The notes under the pieces were generated by a model. It saw only the letters and a program-made list of their open reading frames with translations. It searched no databases and had not been told where the DNA came from. A stretch of DNA of 64,000 nucleotides. It comes from Leucaena leucocephala. Taxonomy: Eukaryota > Streptophyta > Magnoliopsida > Fabales > Fabaceae. The stretch is taken from assembly GCA_037074615.1 (NCBI GenBank), contig CM073560.1, positions 7,509,501 through 7,573,500 of the forward strand, in the 5' to 3' direction. Made by a program: the position numbers and the translations under genes. This document shows, one piece after another, positions 33,011-44,779 of this stretch (the first letter of the stretch is position 1; the number at the start of each line of letters is the position of its first letter).

Positions 33011-33228
33011 ACCAGTGAGTTTTGTTTTGACATCCTTGTCTGGAGAACTAAAAATTTATGCACTACTGGAGGTAGCTTTTGCTGTTATTTGTTGGATTCA
33101 TTCATTTACTTGTTTCATTTGGTGAGTTATTCTACTTGTGCATGATATATTCTCTCCCATAATTAGTTGTAAGCTAGGTTTTCTTGTTTTCTATTTTTCT
33201 AGTGTTTTAATCTTCCATAAATATAGAT

Positions 33229-34988
33229 CGTAGTTGGATAAATGCTAAACGAACAAGTGTTGAGTATGCTGAGGGGGTAAAGGAGTTTTTGGATTTTTCT
33301 AAATGAAATGGTGGTGATGATAATGGAAGGTTTTATTGTCCTTGTGTGAGTTGTTTAAATGAGAGAAAATAAAGTCCTGCAGATATGTACACTCATCTAA
33401 TTTGTGAGGGGTTTTACAAGAGTTACACAGTATGGGTATGGCATGGTGAACCTGTGGAAAGGTCGAGTGTATTTGAACAGTTGGAACAGACCTTTGATGA
33501 TGACATGGATACCGATGATCGGGTAGAGGACATGATTCATGATGTTAGAGAAGATGCTTTTATACGGTCACATGCATATGGTAATATGTGCAATGATGCA
33601 GAAAAACCTCTATACCCAGGGTGCAGAAAATACAACCTGTAGAATGCGGTGTTGAGATTGGTAAGTGTGAAAGCACAGCATAGGTGGAGTGATAGAGGTT
33701 TTTCAAAATTGCTTGAGTTGTTACAGGACATGTTTCCTGAAGAAAATACGTTACCCAAACGCTACTATAATGTGAAAAAAATAATAGGTCCTTTAGGCAT
33801 GCAATATAGAAAGATTCATACATGCCCAAATGATTGTATATTATACAGGAAAGATTTTGAAGATAAGGAGAAGTGTCCAATATGTAAGACACCAAGGTAC
33901 AGATCAAACATGTCTCTTGTAAAGGTGTTATGGTATCTTCCAATTATACCAAGGTTTAAGCGACTCTTTGGTAATGAAGATGATGCAAAGAAAATGTTAT
34001 GGCATGCGACTGAAAGGATTTGTGATGGAAAGCTTCATCATCCTGCTGATTCTTTACAGTGGAAGAAGATTGATGAATTATTTTTTGAGTTCAGGAATGA
34101 ACCATAAAACCTAAGGCTTGGACTTAGTACAGATGGCATGAACCCATATGGTAGCTTTAGTAGTATACAAAGTTCATGGCACGTCCTCTTGGTGATTTAC
34201 AACCTATCTCCCTTGTTGTGTATGGAACACAAGTATGTAATGTTGTCTATGTTGATCTCAGGACCGAAAGAACTGGGAAATGACATAGACGTTTACCTAA
34301 GACCCTTGATCGAAGATTTGAAGAAGCTATGGGAATGTGTGGATGTTTTTTATGTGATAAAGAAGGATGTCTTCAATATGCGGGCTATGATCTTTTGTAT
34401 AATTAATGACTTTCCTGCATACGAAAATTTGTCAGGGTATAGTGTTAAGGGTCATAAAGCATGTCCAATTTATGAGAAAGGGACCTGCTACTATCAACTT
34501 CTTCATAGAAGAAAGACGGTATACCTAGGTTATAGGAGATTTCTAAGACAAGCCCATCCATACCATCGACTGAAGAAACAATTTTTTGGTGGCCAAGAAT
34601 TTGAAAATACTTCAGAGCCATTGGCTGGAGAACAAGTTTATGAAAGGGTCAAAGACATCAATGTTACCTTTAGTAAGATTGCCAAGAGAAGTGAGAAAAA
34701 TATATGAAAAAAAATATCTGTCTTCTTTGAGCTTCAGTATTGGCAATATCTTCATGTAAGGCATTATATTGATGTCATGCATGTGGAGAAAAATATGTGT
34801 AATAGCATTGTTGGAACACTTCTCAACATACATGGTAGTTCTAAAGATGGTTTGAAGGCAAGATTAGATTTGAAAGAAATGGGAATACGAGAGGTTTACA
34901 TCGAAGGCCAGATGGTGAGGGGAGTTACAGTGTTGAAGAGACTAATATTTTGTCTAAGGATGAGAGAAGAAGTATTTATGAGTGTTTG
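33229..34988 (+). pseudogene. CACTA transposase (tnp2 family) pseudogene, 3' truncated
   Basis: A single reading frame runs through with stops but no frameshift. N-terminal transposase-associated domain: SWINAKRTSVEYAEGVKEF, then a Cys-rich CPCVSC, then WVWHGE. tnp2 domain: LLQDMFPEENTLPKRYY, YRKIHTCPNDCILY, CPICKTPRY, the Asp-containing LGLSTDGMNPYG, GPKELGNDIDVYLRPLIEDL and INDFPAYENLSGYSVKG. These are family landmarks of plant CACTA transposases, which cut at the CACTA ends. In-frame stops lie near 33305 and 33370 and at 33640, 34105 and 34705. The frame ends where LTR sequence begins at 34989, so the C-terminal part is missing. The stops with unbroken frame suggest moderate age. Confidence 0.92.
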
Positions 34989-37900
34989 TGTCACATCCTT
35001 ATTTTTATATATCTTAAGGACCATTCAGTAGCACTTAGAACCACTTTCAAGGTCATTGAAGTCTAAACTCTTAATCTGGAATTTTATTCTCATCGGGTAC
35101 TGTTCACTGTGGCAAATTCCAGATGAGTGACCTGACTTTGAAAACTCATAACTAATTCTAGAAAAATCGAAATGAAGTGGTTCAAATTGATACATGAATA
35201 TAAATTAATTATATTTCAGGGAAAAATCATTAGTTGACCATTCTTTGATAAATTCAACGTGGGTCAATGTTTCAACTTTACTGTTCATCCAATGACTTTC
35301 TCCTGAATCCAGCATTCTGGTCCCAATTTTAGCAATTTATATCTTTTCGTGTATACATCCAAATGAAGCATTCTATATATCAAATTAAATCTTAGTATGT
35401 ATAATATTTACCATAAAAATATCATACATTTATTCAACCATTTACTATTTTTAATGATTGATCAAACATCAATAGGTCTCCACGGATTACTGTTCACAAA
35501 GTCATTTTTCAGCAACCAACCTTACATATTAGTGCATACATACATCACATATCAGTTAAACATGCCAGATAACAATTATTATTAAATAATCTACTGTTAT
35601 ACATTAGTGCATGATTAACATCCTCATATTTCTGTTACACTTTTTGTTGTCTAAAATCCGGCAGCATAACTGCTACATTCCTTCTATAGAAAGTAACCGA
35701 TCTTGTACCGATTCGGTAATTCTCGTAGGGACTACCATTCTACGTAAGTACCCAGGAAAGACTGGATGAACCTATTAGGTCCACTCACTTCCAGCCTCCT
35801 TAGACAGCACCTACGTACACAGTACGTATCAGTTCCTTTCTTTGTCCTTGCTTTGTTGCCAGAATTTTGGCAGCCTAACGGCGTCTCTTAAAATTTCCAA
35901 ATTCTATTTCGACAGAACTTCCCCTGTAATGTTATATATGGGAATGAGATTCAAAAGAATCTCAGTAGCAACAATCATAACAATTTATGTAATGCAGAGT
36001 GACAGTGCTTGCTTGTGGTTGTGTACAGATAAGTATGCTGCATGCTTCAATACTCAATAACATATGATCATAACATTGTAATAGAGCTTCAAGCATAACA
36101 TATAAGACAACAATCCGACCAAACAATAGCACAACAATTCACAAAGATATTACATAAAAGCTAGGATTAGTTACTACCTTAAAAGCAGAACTTCAGAACT
36201 TCTCTACTGCTTCCAACTTCACCAGAACTTCCTTTCTTCTTTCTTTTTCTCACTTTCTCTCTCAAGCACTTCCTTATCTCTCTAAAAGCTCCTTAGGCCG
36301 TGGGAATGAAGAGCTAGGGGGTATTTATAGTTTTGGTTAATGGCATTCTTGTAATTTTGAAGCCATATGAATTTGTGGTCCTGGTTTTTCCGAAATTTCC
36401 TATTTTCTTTTATTCCTTTTACTGCATCATGCATGACATCACCTCCAGGCGACCTCATGGGACACCTCATATGTCACATGGCGAAATTGCATGCTCCTGG
36501 GACACCTCATCAGCTGACTCAACAGTTCCATTCCAATCCAGTACCGGTCCGGTCCGATTTCCCACAAACTGGACTCACCGGCTAAGATTATGCCACATGT
36601 CCTTAACTTTTTCTTTCTCCTCTATGTTGGCCCCATGTGGCATCTTACTGGCACCTGTCACGCCATCCAATGCTATCCAGATAAGTCCAGGACTTTATCT
36701 GATTACCTCCTCGGTTATCGTGCCGACCGAGTAACTTTACTTTATTGAAACAACATTAAAATAGTATTTTAATGCCACTTTTTCCCACATATCACTGGGC
36801 CTACGTTTTTGGACTCTGGGAATGTTATCTTGGATCCTGATCAAGCTCAAGTACTCTGATGGCTTGATTCCCAAGAAACATCCCTTGGCAAATTACCAAA
36901 ATACCCCTGGGTGCCCTTTCTTGCACTATTTTAACCCTAAGGGCAAAACCGCCATTTTACACCTTTCTGTACTTTATCAGAGCATATACTGACTCTGATT
37001 AACTTCATATGTATATGTCTTGGCCTCTAGCCTTGTCCAGAATGACCAGAATGCCCTCCATTCATCTGCTAGCCTTTAGTACAACACAGGGGCATTTTCG
37101 TAATTTTGCACTTTTCCGGGGTTCTGCTGAACACTGACCCACCTATCAGTCCAAAAGTATTACTGGGCCTTTGATGACGCCATTATTGAGCCTTTCTAGG
37201 TTCATTACCTTTATGGCATGCATTTCGAGGAATCTTCCTCCGGCACAGTTTATTGAATATTTTATTATTATTCACCGTTTATACACATTTCCGGACACCG
37301 ACTCCTTCTGTCAGATACACTGCCCTACTGTGTCTGGACAACTATTTGGGTCATAACGGGCATCTGTCTGTTGTTACCCGACCTCATTCAGTCTTAGTTT
37401 AAATACCGATAAATCTCCCTATCGGATCCCTGGAGGCCTCATACTCCCGTCTGGATTTGCTAATTTACGAATAACTTTTTCTACAGACCTCCTATCGGTA
37501 TTCTGTCAATTTCCTGACATCCGCCCCATAAGGGTGCATCATCCTGTAATTTCTTACTTATATCTGAAATCTAGGGTATCCGGTAGAAATTTTTATAACT
37601 TTTGGACGATCAGTCCATTTTTGACTATTTGGAGTCTTCAAAAATTCCGGTATTAAGCTGGATTACCCAGCGTCACTTGCCCTATCTTCTGGTGAAATCT
37701 GGGACTGAAATGCTGTCGGGCGGTCCAAACCACTTCTGGCCTATTTTCCTTTAATTATACTTTAGCCCCAGGGAACTTTTCTTCTTTGCAATTAAGTCCC
37801 TTAAATTCGGCTAAAATTATACTTTAAGACCCCACATTTTTGTCTACCTTTCTTTCCTAACCTTAAACTTTCCATAATTGTATTTAAGTCCTTTCATTTC

Positions 37901-38021
37901 CTTTCTTTTGCAATTTAATCCTTTTCTTTACATACAGGACCACATCTTTTTCCTGAAAAAGAACTCATATATTCCATCTAATATGTACATAGAAATCAAT
38001 ACAGAAATTAAGGATATTACA
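34989..38021 (-). mobile_element. 3' LTR of the coding gypsy element
   Basis: TGTCACATCC (34989) to GGATATTACA (38021) on the + strand, 3033 bp. It is followed at 38022 by the complement of the PPT. TATA box reverse at 36322-36329, hairpin 35946-35963 with loop AAAA, conserved block 35700-35825. Open frames inside (for example 36333-36734) are chance. Confidence 0.93.
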
Positions 38022-38040
38022 TTTCTCTCCCCTTAAAATA
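38022..38040 (-). other. Polypurine tract of the coding gypsy element
   Basis: On the minus strand, AAGGGGAGAGAAA lies directly upstream of the 3' LTR. It is the plus-strand primer site, and the same tract is conserved in the non-autonomous elements at 19529-19540 and 52547-52560. Confidence 0.85.
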
Positions 38041-38073
38041 AATTTCGTCCTCAAAATTTACATTACATCTATC

Positions 38074-38499
38074 CTATAAAATCAATTCAGGATACTTCCC
38101 TCTCATCTTTTCTTCTGTTTCCCATGTAGCTTCTTGTTCAGTCAAGCCTTTCCAGATCACTTTAACTAAAGGAATTTGCTTATTCCGCAACTGCTTGACT
38201 TTTCCATCAACAATTCGCACCGGTCCAACCTCATAGGTCAAGTCATCTCGCAGTGCGACTTCATCTTGCTCAATCACATGAGATGGATCTGGAACATACT
38301 TCTTTAATTGGGAAACATGGAACACATCATGTATCTGGCTGAGATTCGGAGGAAGAGCCAACTTGTAGGCTACTGCTCCTATCTTTGAGATAATTTGGAA
38401 TGGTCCGATGTATCTTGGATGCAACTTCTTCACTTTAATCGATCGTCCGGCTCCCGTGGTTGGAGTTAACTTAAGGAATACATGTTCTCCTTCTTCAAA
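38074..38499 (-). pseudogene. pol: Gypsy integrase C-terminal part with chromodomain-like tail
   Basis: It follows the integrase core in the same frame after a TAG near 38498. Landmarks: KKLHPRYIGPFQII (the integrase GPF/Y module), YKLALPPNLSQIHDVFHVSQ, then LTYEVGPVRIVDGK and VKVIWKGLTEQEATWE near the end. In chromoviruses this C-terminal module is a chromodomain thought to steer integration toward heterochromatin. Aromatic cage residues cannot be judged reliably by eye. It ends at the normal C-terminus, about 50 bp before the PPT. Confidence 0.88.
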
Positions 38500-39099
38500 C
38501 TACAACGGCTTCCTTCTGACATCTGCATAGTTTTTCTGTCTGCTTTGGGCCGTCAACAATCGTTTTCTAATTATCGCAACCTGCTCTGCAGTTTGATCCA
38601 CTATATCAGGACCAAGCATTCTTCTCTCGCTCATCTTTAGCCAGCATAAGGGGGATCTACATTTACGTCCATAGAGTGCTTCAAAAGGTGCCATCTGAAT
38701 ACTGGCCTGATAACTATTGTTATAAGTAAACTCTATAAGGGGTAAATGGATATCCCAGCTGCCTTTGAAATCTAAGACACATGCTCTCAGCATATCCTCT
38801 AACATTTGTATTGTTCTTTCATATTGACCATCTGTCTGAGGATGATAAGCTGTACTAAATCTGAGAGTAGTGCCCATTTCTTCCTGTAAAGCCCTCCAGA
38901 AATTTGAAGTAAATCGAGGGTCTCTATCAGACACAATGCTGCTCGGGATACCATAAAGCCTAACGATCTCCTTTATATACAGCTTTGCCAGCTTTTCAAG
39001 AGAATCTCTCTTATTGATTGCCAGGAAATGTGCTGACTTTATAAGTCGATCAATTACTACCCACACTGCATCATGTTTACTTGGAGTCAGGGGTAGTCC
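38500..39099 (-). pseudogene. pol: Gypsy integrase catalytic core
   Basis: The first catalytic Asp is in the preceding segment (GIAMDFV, near 39105). A TAA near 39098 then interrupts the frame, which continues unchanged. The second Asp is in IVSDRDPRFTS and the Glu in HPQTDGQYERTIQ. YGRKCRSPLCW marks the end of the core. The enzyme joins the element's DNA ends to the target, making the 5-bp duplications seen throughout the window. All three acidic residues are present; only the stops before and after it break the gene. Confidence 0.92.
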
Positions 39100-39890
39100 T
39101 TACACAAAGTCCATGGCAATCCCATCCCATTTCCACTCAGGGATTTCTAGAGGCTGCAATGTTCCTGCTGGCTTTTGATGTTCAACTTTCACTTTCTGGC
39201 AGGTTAAGCACTTAGATACGTAAATCACAACATCTTTCTTCAATCCAGGCCACCAAAATAACCTTTTAACATCATGGTACATCTTGGTCATACCTGGATG
39301 TATAGTATACCGGCTTTTATGTGCTTCCTCCAGAATCCTTTCCCTTAATCCCACAACATTAGGGATATAGGGTCTTCCTCGAAACTGTAGTAATCCGTCT
39401 GGGGACATCTCAAAATTCCTTGTCTTCCCCTTCTCCAACTTGTCTTTGAATATTGCTGCGAGCTTATCCTGCTTTTGAGCCTCTTTTATCTCATCTTCTA
39501 TGCAAGCTCTGACATGAACTCCTCTAAAAGAATTCTCTGTCAGTTGCATTTGATATAGAGGGCTCCAATCGCGCATATCTTCTATCAATTCCAACTCCTT
39601 GATCATCATGTATGCAACCTGCACCGCCTTTCTACTTAGGGCATCAGCTTCCACATTGGCTTTTCCTGGATGGTATTTAATATGGAAGTCATAATCTTTC
39701 AACAACTCCATCCATCGCCGCTGCCTCATATTCAGCTCTTTTTGATCCTGTAGATACTTCAGGCTTTTGTGGTTGCAAAACAACTCTATCGTTGCTCCAT
39801 ATAAATAGTGTCTCCATATCTTCAGGGCATAAATCACCGCCGCAAGCTCTAGATCATGAGTGGGATAATTTTCTTCATGTGGCTTTAACT
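39100..39890 (-). pseudogene. pol: Gypsy RNase H and integrase zinc-binding domain
   Basis: The RNase H start lies in the RT segment (VVYTDASKQGLG). A frameshift near 39905-39920 separates it from this part, which includes IELFCNHKSLKYLQDQKELN, YHPGKANVEADALSRK and then the integrase H-H-C-C site (HPGMTKMYHDVKRLFWWP, CLTCQKVK). Asn replaces the Asp of the usual FTDHKSLKY motif (here FCNHKSLKY), a possible loss of an active-site residue. Confidence 0.88.
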
Positions 39891-39892
39891 GC

Positions 39893-40897
39893 CTAGAGGT
39901 GTAGGCTACTACGACCTTGCTGCATCAGCACACATCCTAACCCCTGCTTGCTAGCATCAGTATAGACTACGTAAGTCTGAGTTGGGTCTAGAATAGTCAG
40001 CACGGGAGTAGTCGTTAATCTCTGCTTCAACTCCTGGAAGCTAGCCTCGCACTTCTCATCCCACTTAAACTGCTGATTCTTCCTGGTCAGCTTGGTAAGT
40101 GGTAAGGCAATTCGAGAAAAGTCTTGAATAAATCTTCTGTAGTACCCTGCTAGGTCAAGAAAACTTCTAATATCCGTCACTGTCCTTGGCTGCTCCCAGC
40201 TCAAAACTGCTTCAGCTTTGCTAGGATCTACAGCTACCCCGTCTCGGGATATGACATGAACGAGAAATTTGACTTCTGACAGCCAAAACTCGCATTTACT
40301 CAGCTTAGCATAGAGCTTCTTCTCTTTGAGGGTACCAAGAACAATCCTTAAATGCCTTTCATGCTCCTCTAGAGATTTGGAGTACACCAGAATATCATCA
40401 ATAAAGACCACAACGAACTGATCTAGATAAGGCCTGAAGATCCGATTCATGTAGTCCATGAAAATAGCAGGTGCATTGGTTAGTCCAAAAGGCATCACCA
40501 GAAACTCAAAATGCCCGTAGCGCGTTCTGAATGCCGTCTTTGGAATATCATCTGGCTTGACCCTTAGTTGATGATAGTCAGATCTCAAGTCAATCTTGGA
40601 GAATAAGCTCGCTCCTGCCAACTGGTCCAGCAGGTCATCAATTCTGGGGAGAGGATACTTATTCTTAACCGTAAGCTTATTTAATTCCCTGTAGTCAATA
40701 CATAGCCTTAAACTGCCATCTTTCTTCTTGACAAATAGTACTGGAGCACCCCATGGCGATACACTGGGTCGTATGAAACCCTTCTCCAATAGCTCCTCAA
40801 TTTTCTTCTTCAGTTCCATCATTTCATTGGGAGCCATTATGTACGGGGCTTTTGACACTGGTCCAGCTCCAGGTATAATGTCGATCGCAAATTCCAC
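39893..40897 (-). pseudogene. pol: Gypsy reverse transcriptase
   Basis: Starts after a TAA near 40905 that separates it from the protease in the same frame. Landmarks in order: KGFIRPSVSPWGAPVLFVKK, LCIDYRELNKLTVKNKYPLP, FSKIDLRSDYHQLRV (usual GYHQ reads DYHQ), FLVMPFGLTNAPAIFMD and the catalytic VVFIDDILVYS (F-I-D-D, the gypsy form of YxDD). The RNase H beginning YTDASKQGLGCVLMQQ follows, after which the frame breaks. The polymerase copied the RNA genome from the initiator-Met tRNA primer. The open stretch is long (about 334 codons), consistent with recent activity. Confidence 0.95.
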
Positions 40898-40906
40898 TTC
40901 CTGTTC

Positions 40907-41482
40907 TTAAGGCAATCCCTGAATTTCCTTTGGAAAGACTTCAGGAAATTCATTGACTACAGGAATCTCCTCGATACCTTCTTCCACTTCTATTTGAACA
41001 GAAAAGAATACCACATATCCCTGACATCCTTTCCGTAAACATTTTTCTGCCTGAGCCTCCGTCATGAAGTTCAGTCGCACTTCTGAGCTCCGATCAGTGA
41101 TCTTTGGACCAAGAACCAGGGTCTTGTTTCTACAGTCCAACATCACATTATTGGAGGATAACCAATTTAAGCCGAGTATGACATCAATCTCTCGGAAAGG
41201 CATATAGATCAGGTCTAGGGTGGTACTGCAGTGCTCATAACGCACAACACTATTTAGACAGGCATCAGACGTAATTACTCTAGCGTTGGTGGGGGTTTTC
41301 ACCTGTATATCATAACGCAATTTGCTGATCAGAAGGCCTAGGCATTTAGCACATTCATAAGATATAAAGGAATGACTTGCACCCGAATCAAATAGAGCAG
41401 TCACAGCATGATCATTGAGATAGATTGTACCTTGGATCATCTCAGATGATCGCTGAGCGTCCTCTCTAGTGAGTGAAAACAC
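40907..41482 (-). pseudogene. pol: Gypsy protease
   Basis: The aspartic protease motif ALFDSGASHSFIS (usual D-[ST]-G-A) lies near 41375-41410. Typical flanks are GTIYLNDHAV before it and MPFREIDVILGLNWLSSNNV after it. It runs on toward the RT linker (EFPEVFPKEIQGLP), ending at the TAA near 40905. It would have cut the Gag-Pol chain. A TGA at about 41484 separates it from gag in the same frame. Confidence 0.92.
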
Positions 41483-41679
41483 TCATCCTGCCGTCCTTGG
41501 CCTTGAATCAGTTATAGCTTGAGGACATTCTCTGGAAAAATGTTCGGGCTTTCCGCAGGTGTAACAAACATTCTGGCCCATTAAACATGGTCTATCACCA
41601 TGATTCTTTCCACACTTTTCACATACTGGGGCCTTTGAATCCCTGTTGTTGGACCTGCCGCGGAAATTTCCTCTACTGG
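41483..41679 (-). pseudogene. gag: Gag C-terminus with two zinc knuckles
   Basis: Two Cys-His boxes: CEKCGKNHGDRPC and CYTCGKPEHFSREC; the second fits C-x2-C-x4-H-x4-C and the first is one residue shorter between the second Cys and His. It follows a Gly/Arg-rich stretch (RGNFRGRSNNR). Everything upstream (matrix/capsid, roughly 1 kb or more) is missing because the inverted LTR pair starts at 41680. In intact relatives this part binds the packaged RNA. The same double knuckle occurs in element B at 58374-58572. Confidence 0.92.
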
Positions 41680-44600
41680 TGTAACATCCCGATTTTTGGT
41701 CTAGGAGAACTGGGAAGTAGTCTGATATGGGCAGGCTGCTAAAACCGTAGTCCCAGGGTAGTAATCTGATATGGGCGGATCACTTACCTGTATTTTGTAG
41801 GATCCGAGGGATGAGCTAAGTCCTTCAGGATGTAAAGATGAGTTAAGTCCTTAACCTACAGAATCGGGACAGTTCTCCTAGGTTCAAAATGAGGAATGTG
41901 AGGAATATCCTAAGTCTTAAGCCTAGGAATTCTGCAGGTAGCTTGATATGGGCTGGCTCTTGTGTAAGATAACCTGATATGGGTGGGTTGTCAAGCCTTT
42001 CAAGTAACGATGACTCCCGAAGAGTTTAAGGGATGAGTTATTGAAAGAGAATTTCTAGAACTTAAGATAAGGGATGAGAAGATGAGTAATGAGGCCAGAA
42101 AGAGAATGCAGGGGCAAAATCGTAATTATGGGAAAGATCGGGCTGGTAGCTGATGAGTACCATATTTTGCCAGAAAATAGAGAAAATTATGCTGATCATT
42201 TCACTGAACTGTGAAATGTGCATACGAGGTCTCTATGAGTATGAAAGAATTATAGAAAGTTTAAGGACAAAAAGGCAGGGTCCTTAAGTGTAATGTTAGC
42301 CAAATAAAGAGGGACTTAAATGAAAAGAAGAAAAGTTTCTTGGGGCTAAAGTGTAATTAAAGAAAGTCAGGCCGGAAGTGGTTTGGACTGTCCGACGGCA
42401 TTTTAGTCCCAGATTTCACCGGTAGAGAGAGCAAGGGACGCTCGGTAATCTGGCTTAATACAGGAATTTTTGAAGACTCCAGATAGCCAGAAATGGACTG
42501 ATCGTCCAAAAGTTATAAAAATTCATACCGGATATCCTAGATTTCAGATCTAGGTGAGAAAATACAGGATGATGCGTCTTTATGGGGCGGATGTCAGGAA
42601 ACTGACAGAATACCGATAGGAGGTCTGTAGAAAAAGTTATTCGCAAATTAGAAAATCCAGACGGGAGTGTGAGGCCTCCGGGTATCCGATAGGGAAATTT
42701 ATCGATATTTGAAAAGGGACTGAATGAGTTGGGATAACCTCGGTCAGATGACTGATATGACTCACAGGGATGCCTGAACACCGCAGGCTAGTGTATCCGA
42801 CAGAAGGAGCCGGTGTCCGGATATGTGTATAAACGGTGAAAAATAGATAAAATATTCAATAAACATTAACAGGGGAAGATTCCTCGTAATGCGTGCCATG
42901 AAGGTAATGGACCCTGAAAGGCCCAATAATGGCGCCAACAAAGGCCCAGTAAGACCCTTGGACTGATAGGTGGGCCAGTGTCCGGCAGAACCCCGGAAAA
43001 GTGCGAAATTACGAAAATGCCCCTGTATTGTACTAAAGGGGTAGGAGATGAATGAGGGCATTTTGGTCATTCTGGACAGGCCCAGAAGCCAGGGCACATA
43101 CAGATAAAGTTACTTAGAGTCAGTATATGCCCTGACAGAGTACAGAAGGGTGTGAAATGACGATTTTACCCTTAGGGTTAAAATAGTGCAAGAAAGGGCA
43201 CCCAGGGGTATTTTGGTAATTTGCCAAGGGGTGTTTCTTGGGAATCGAGCCATCAAAGTACTTGAGCTTGATCAGAATCCAAGATAACATACCCAGAGCC
43301 CAAAAACGTAGCCCATGGAGTATGTGGGAAAAAGTGGCATTAAAATACTATTTTAATGCTGTTTCAATAAAGTAAAGTTACTCGGTCGGCACGTTAACCG
43401 AGAGGTGATCAGATAAAGTCTGGGACTTATCTGGATAGCATTGGAAGGCGTGAAAGGTCTCTTCCAAGTGCCACATGGCGCAATCTTAGAGGCAGAAGAA
43501 AAGTTGAGGACACGTATTACGGTGCAAGACTCTGGACCGGTACTAGATTGGACTGAACTGCTGAGTCAGCTGATGAGGTGTCCAGGAATTGTGACATGTG
43601 AAGAATGTGGTGATGAGGTGTCCCGGTGAGGTGTCCTGGATGATGTCCTGCATGATGCAGTAAAAAGGAATAAAGAAAAATAGGAAAATCCAGGAAAAAC
43701 AAGGACCACATGTTCAGATGGCTTCAAAATTACAGAAATGCCATCCATTAAAGCTATAAATACCCCCTTCCCCTCCCATTTTATGCATCCCACGTTTTTG
43801 GCAAGAAAAGAGAGAGAAAGAAGAGAGAGAAGGAGAAAGAAAGAAAGAAAGGAAGTTCTGGTGGAGTTGGAAGCAATATAGAAGCTCTGGAGTTCTGCTT
43901 TTGAGGTAGTATCTAATCCTAGCTTTTATGTAATGGCTTTGTGATTTGTTGTGCTATTGTTTGGTTGGATTATTGTCTTATATGTTATGTCTGAAGCTCT
44001 ATTACAATGCTATGATCATATGTTATTGAATATGGAAGCACGCAGCATACTTATCTATACACAATCACAAGCAAGCACCGTCACTCTGCATTACATATAT
44101 TGTTATGATTATTTACTACTGAGATTCCCCCGAATCTCATTCCCCATATCTAACCCATTACAGGGAGATTATGTTGAAGTGAATTCTAAGAATTTTGAGA
44201 GACGCCATTATGCTGCCGAAACTAAGACCGAACATCAGTATATGATAAGTACTGTGTACGTTTGTGCTGTCTAAGGAGGCTGGAAGTGAGTGGACCTAGC
44301 CGGTTCATCCAGTCTTTCCTGGGTACTTACGTAGAATGGTAGTTCTCATGAGGGAATTACCGAATCAGTACGGTTCAGTTCTTTGTACAGATAAAGCCTA
44401 GCGGTTATACTGCCGAAATTCGGGCAGAAAAAGATGTAATAGAAATATGAGAATTTTGTGTATGACATTTTATTATTTAATAATAAATATTGTTTGGCAT
44501 GTTCAATTTGCGAATGAGGAGTTTAAGGGAGAAATTCGCAGGTCCTGAGGTAGCAATGTTTTGACCTCAGTTTGACCTAGTAAATGAAGGATTTTGGCCA

Positions 44601-44765
44601 CGAAATTTGGTGAGCTAGTTATAGACATCTGGGGCATTACGTGGATAGGTAATAAGCCTCATTTGGATGTGTAGAATGAGATTAATCAGTTTTTAAATTA
44701 AAGGTCCAGAATAAGGAACTTAACAGTAAAATTTTGAATTTCTGGGTTTAAGTTAAGATATAATC
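41680..44765 (+). mobile_element. Left arm of inverted LTR pair (LTR L9)
   Basis: It starts TGTAACATCCCGATTTTTGG after ACTGG (the expected target duplication, second copy absent). TATA box 43755-43762, hairpin 44121-44138, conserved block 44250-44375. Its last about 60 bp before a normal GGATGTTTCA terminus are not seen; instead it turns into its own reverse complement after a 14-bp spacer. The U3 start differs from L1-L8 and carries four TGATATGGG repeats. Confidence 0.88.
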
Positions 44766-44779
44766 AAGCTATATTTTGA

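Larger units (their letters stand above)
31581..34988 (+). mobile_element. CACTA (En/Spm-type) DNA transposon, 3' part missing
   Basis: The left terminus is CACTACTACAAAATAGAG, the hallmark of plant CACTA elements. It is followed by subterminal repeats of the type ACCGGTGTAAA / TTTACACCGGT in both orientations (31617-31870). A duplicated segment with further copies lies at 32606-33010. A tnp2-type transposase pseudogene occupies 33229-34988. The target duplication would be AGG (31578-31580), but the right terminus is not in the window: the element is cut at 34988 by the gypsy LTR and does not resume. Confidence 0.9.

Noticed and set aside
33537..33943. 127-codon minus-strand ORF opposite the CACTA transposase
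   Set aside because: It is the shadow of the clear tnp2 reading frame on the other strand.
36333..36734. 133-codon ORF and its frame neighbours in the LTR (similar at 48924-49148, 51347-51838, 46630-46965)
   Set aside because: They lie in LTR sequence, some antisense to the LTR; related LTR copies break them, and no domain is visible.
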